Assembly (NCBI GenBank): GCA_022573485.1
Contig: JACZTW010000251.1
Coordinates: forward strand, 1-5,758
Length of the DNA: 5,758 nucleotides
Reading direction: 5' to 3'
Origin: Planctomycetota bacterium
GTDB lineage: Bacteria > Planctomycetota > Phycisphaerae > UBA1845 > CAIVHJ01
The notes below the pieces were generated by a model. That model was not told where the DNA came from, ran no database searches, and saw only the letters and a program-made list of their open reading frames with translations. Of the stretch, positions 5,342-5,758 are shown piece by piece; position 1 is the stretch's first letter; every line of letters starts with the position of its first letter. The position numbers were made by a program, and so were the translations under genes.

Positions 5342-5758
5342 GTGGGAAATACGACAATCTTGGTCATCGTCGGCGGCGTGATCGCCCTGTTCTTCGGCGC
5401 GGGAATGTACAACAGCCTGGTCCGCTTGCGGAACCGCGTGCGTAACGCCTGGGCGCAGATTGACGTCCAGCTCAAACGCCGACACGACTTGATTCCCAAC
5501 TTGGTCGAGACCGTCAAGGGTTATGCCGGGCACGAAAAGGAAACGCTCGAGAACGTCACCAAAGCCCGCAGCCAGGCCGTGCAGGCCGGCGGCAGCGGCG
5601 TCGGCGCCCAGGCCCGCGCTGAGCAGGCTCTGTCCGGCGCCCTGGGGCGGCTCATGATGGTCGTCGAGCAGTATCCCGATCTCAAAGCCAATCAGAATTT
5701 CCTCGGCTTGCAGGAGGAATTGACCTCGACCGAAAACAAGATCGGATTCTCGCGACAG
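5342..5758 (+). CDS. lemA: LemA family protein, first 139 codons (3' end outside window)
   Basis: The protein begins MGNTTILVIVGGVIALFFGA, giving a single N-terminal membrane segment at about residues 5-21. A long helical, coiled-coil-like region follows with family hallmarks: YNSLVRLRNRVRNAWAQIDV (23-42), QLKRRHDLIPNLVETVKGYA (43-62), a YPDLKANQNFLGLQEEL block (111-127) and TSTENKI (128-134). LemA proteins usually run to about 185-200 residues, so roughly three quarters is visible. The family is membrane-anchored and of unclear function, often encoded with TPM-domain or HtpX-type genes, which would lie to the right if present. The start is GTG at 5342, with an AAGGAG site (5330-5335) placed inside the end of the zinc-ribbon gene, supporting translational linkage. 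Confidence 0.94.
   Translation, partial: MGNTTILVIVGGVIALFFGAGMYNSLVRLRNRVRNAWAQIDVQLKRRHDLIPNLVETVKGYAGHEKETLENVTKARSQAVQAGGSGVGAQARAEQALSGALGRLMMVVEQYPDLKANQNFLGLQEELTSTENKIGFSRQ

Noticed and set aside
4909..5517. Minus-strand open frame of 202 codons across the zinc-ribbon gene and lemA.
   Set aside because: It is antisense to two recognisable genes.

Overview
The window is moderately GC-rich bacterial chromosome with ordinary core-genome content. It holds six protein genes (dnaG, a stand-alone LON substrate-binding-domain protein, an ACT-domain protein, a small unrecognised protein, an HDOD protein, and a TFIIB-type zinc-ribbon protein), the start of a seventh (lemA), and the gene for RNase P RNA (rnpB). 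The combination of long intergenic gaps, scattered single genes, an HDOD protein and a foldback repeat of GCAGAG units suggests an environmental bacterium. Planctomycetota or a relative is my best guess, from gene style only and at low confidence.

Layout. Positions 1-865 (minus) hold the N-terminal 288 codons of DNA primase, running off the left edge. A 342-bp divergent gap (866-1207) carries a TATAAT box facing dnaG. Positions 1208-1885 (plus) encode the LON-domain protein, which has no Shine-Dalgarno sequence and a TACAAT box 6 nt before its ATG. Positions 1931-2092 form an inverted-repeat element whose arms are built of 9-bp GCAGAG-type units. Positions 2168-2582 (plus) are a class A RNase P RNA closed by a 22-bp perfect P1 helix. 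Two small hairpins lie in the gap between rnpB and the convergent ACT-domain gene (2694-3083, minus). Upstream of that gene on the same strand is a 70-residue protein (3160-3372), with a HicB-like sequence pattern but no HicA partner. Positions 3593-4711 (plus) encode the HDOD protein. Positions 4930-5340 (plus) encode a double zinc-ribbon protein, followed after one base by lemA (5342 to the right edge, plus).

How the genes relate. dnaG (replication priming) and rnpB (tRNA 5' maturation) are housekeeping genes. The HDOD and ACT-domain proteins look like regulatory or sensory proteins with unknown partners. Only the zinc-ribbon/lemA pair is clearly arranged as an operon; the small protein and the ACT protein may be co-transcribed. 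I found no CRISPR array, transposase, phage gene or defence system. The points most worth a second look are the foldback repeat beside rnpB, the unusually long P1 helix, the possibly leaderless LON-domain gene, and the altered HD-site residue in the HDOD protein.
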